Notes under the pieces: generated by a model
The model's database searches: none
What the model was told of the DNA's origin: nothing
The model's input: the letters and a program-made list of their open reading frames with translations, nothing else
Translations under genes and position numbers: made by a program
DNA from: an uncultured Ruminococcus sp.
GTDB taxonomy: Bacteria > Bacillota > Clostridia > Oscillospirales > Acutalibacteraceae
Direction: 5' to 3'
NCBI GenBank assembly: GCA_934476515.1
Contig: CAKSNZ010000048.1
Span: 1 to 6,423, forward strand
Length of the DNA: 6,423 nt
In this document: positions 6,321 through 6,423 of the stretch, piece by piece
Layout: each line of letters starts with the position of its first letter
Numbering within the stretch: the first letter of the stretch is position 1

Positions 6321-6348
6321 TGGAATTGTAAATAAATTTACAATTCCA
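6321..6348. repeat. Perfect palindrome with 13-bp arms (operator-like)
   Basis: The arms tggaattgtaaat (6321-6333) and atttacaattcca (6336-6348) are exact inverted repeats around a central aa. It lies about 100 bases upstream of the HPP-like gene. The inner 18 bases have the form ttgtaaa-4-tttacaa, which differs at one base per arm from the Rex consensus ttgtgaa-4-ttcacaa. A weak - strand promoter (TTGTAA, 17-base spacer, TATTAG) overlaps it, as an operator would. It could instead be a terminator-like or repeat-edge hairpin. Confidence 0.6.
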
Positions 6349-6423
6349 ATCACTCCTTCCGTCTTTGCATACGCAAAGCCACCTCCCTCAGCGAGGGAGG
6401 CAACAAGGTCTGTACAATTTTTT
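6339..6423. repeat. Hairpin-rich intergenic repeat element, cut by the window end
   Basis: GC-rich island in AT-rich sequence with two perfect hairpins: ctttgc-atac-gcaaag (6363-6378) and cctccctc-agc-gagggagg (6382-6400). It is bracketed by the direct repeat tacaatt (6339-6345 and 6413-6419). Elements with a 'ccttccgt' start and a cctccctc/gagggagg hairpin are, as I recall, widespread between genes in gut Firmicutes. No open reading frame fits it. It may be a mobile miniature element or a structured repeat; the right boundary is unknown. Confidence 0.5.

Overview
The window looks like a chromosomal stretch from a low-GC, gut-type Clostridia (Ruminococcaceae/Lachnospiraceae-like). The taxonomic call is inference. 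It rests on AT-rich genes with Shine-Dalgarno sites, a secreted BspA-type leucine-rich-repeat protein with Big_2 domains, a recombinase of the large serine family common in such genomes, and a GC-rich hairpin repeat at the right edge of a kind I associate with these bacteria.

Left part (1-1650, + strand): a terminator for something to the left, a second hairpin that ends directly at a strong ribosome binding site, then an intact 502-residue large serine recombinase. This gene is visibly more GC-rich than the rest of the window. Its last ~40 bases contain a 7-bp inverted repeat and a segment that, from memory, resembles the 3' end of tmRNA (ssrA), a classic integration site. A strong terminator follows at once. 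The simplest reading is that the recombinase is the right-hand gene of an integrated element lying mostly to the left, with the element/host junction in or near its 3' end.

Right part (1678-6423, all genes on the - strand): four AT-rich genes in three transcription units. Read in the direction of transcription, these are (i) a 321-residue HPP-like membrane protein with its own terminator; (ii) a two-gene operon of a six-helix YczE/DUF6198-type membrane protein and a small ABM-fold (YgiN-like) monooxygenase-type protein, with a good promoter, a 9-base gap carrying the second ribosome site, and a terminator; (iii) a 738-residue secreted BspA-type LRR protein with two C-terminal Ig-like Big_2 domains. 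The LRR gene converges on the recombinase gene, and a bidirectional terminator lies between them.

The region upstream of the HPP-like gene (6219-6423) holds a perfect 13-bp-arm palindrome and part of a hairpin-rich repeat running off the window. No CRISPR array, rRNA, intact tRNA or recognisable defence system was found. The points most worth following are the recombinase 3' end as an attachment site, the palindrome as an operator, and the internal duplications in the HPP-like and LRR proteins.
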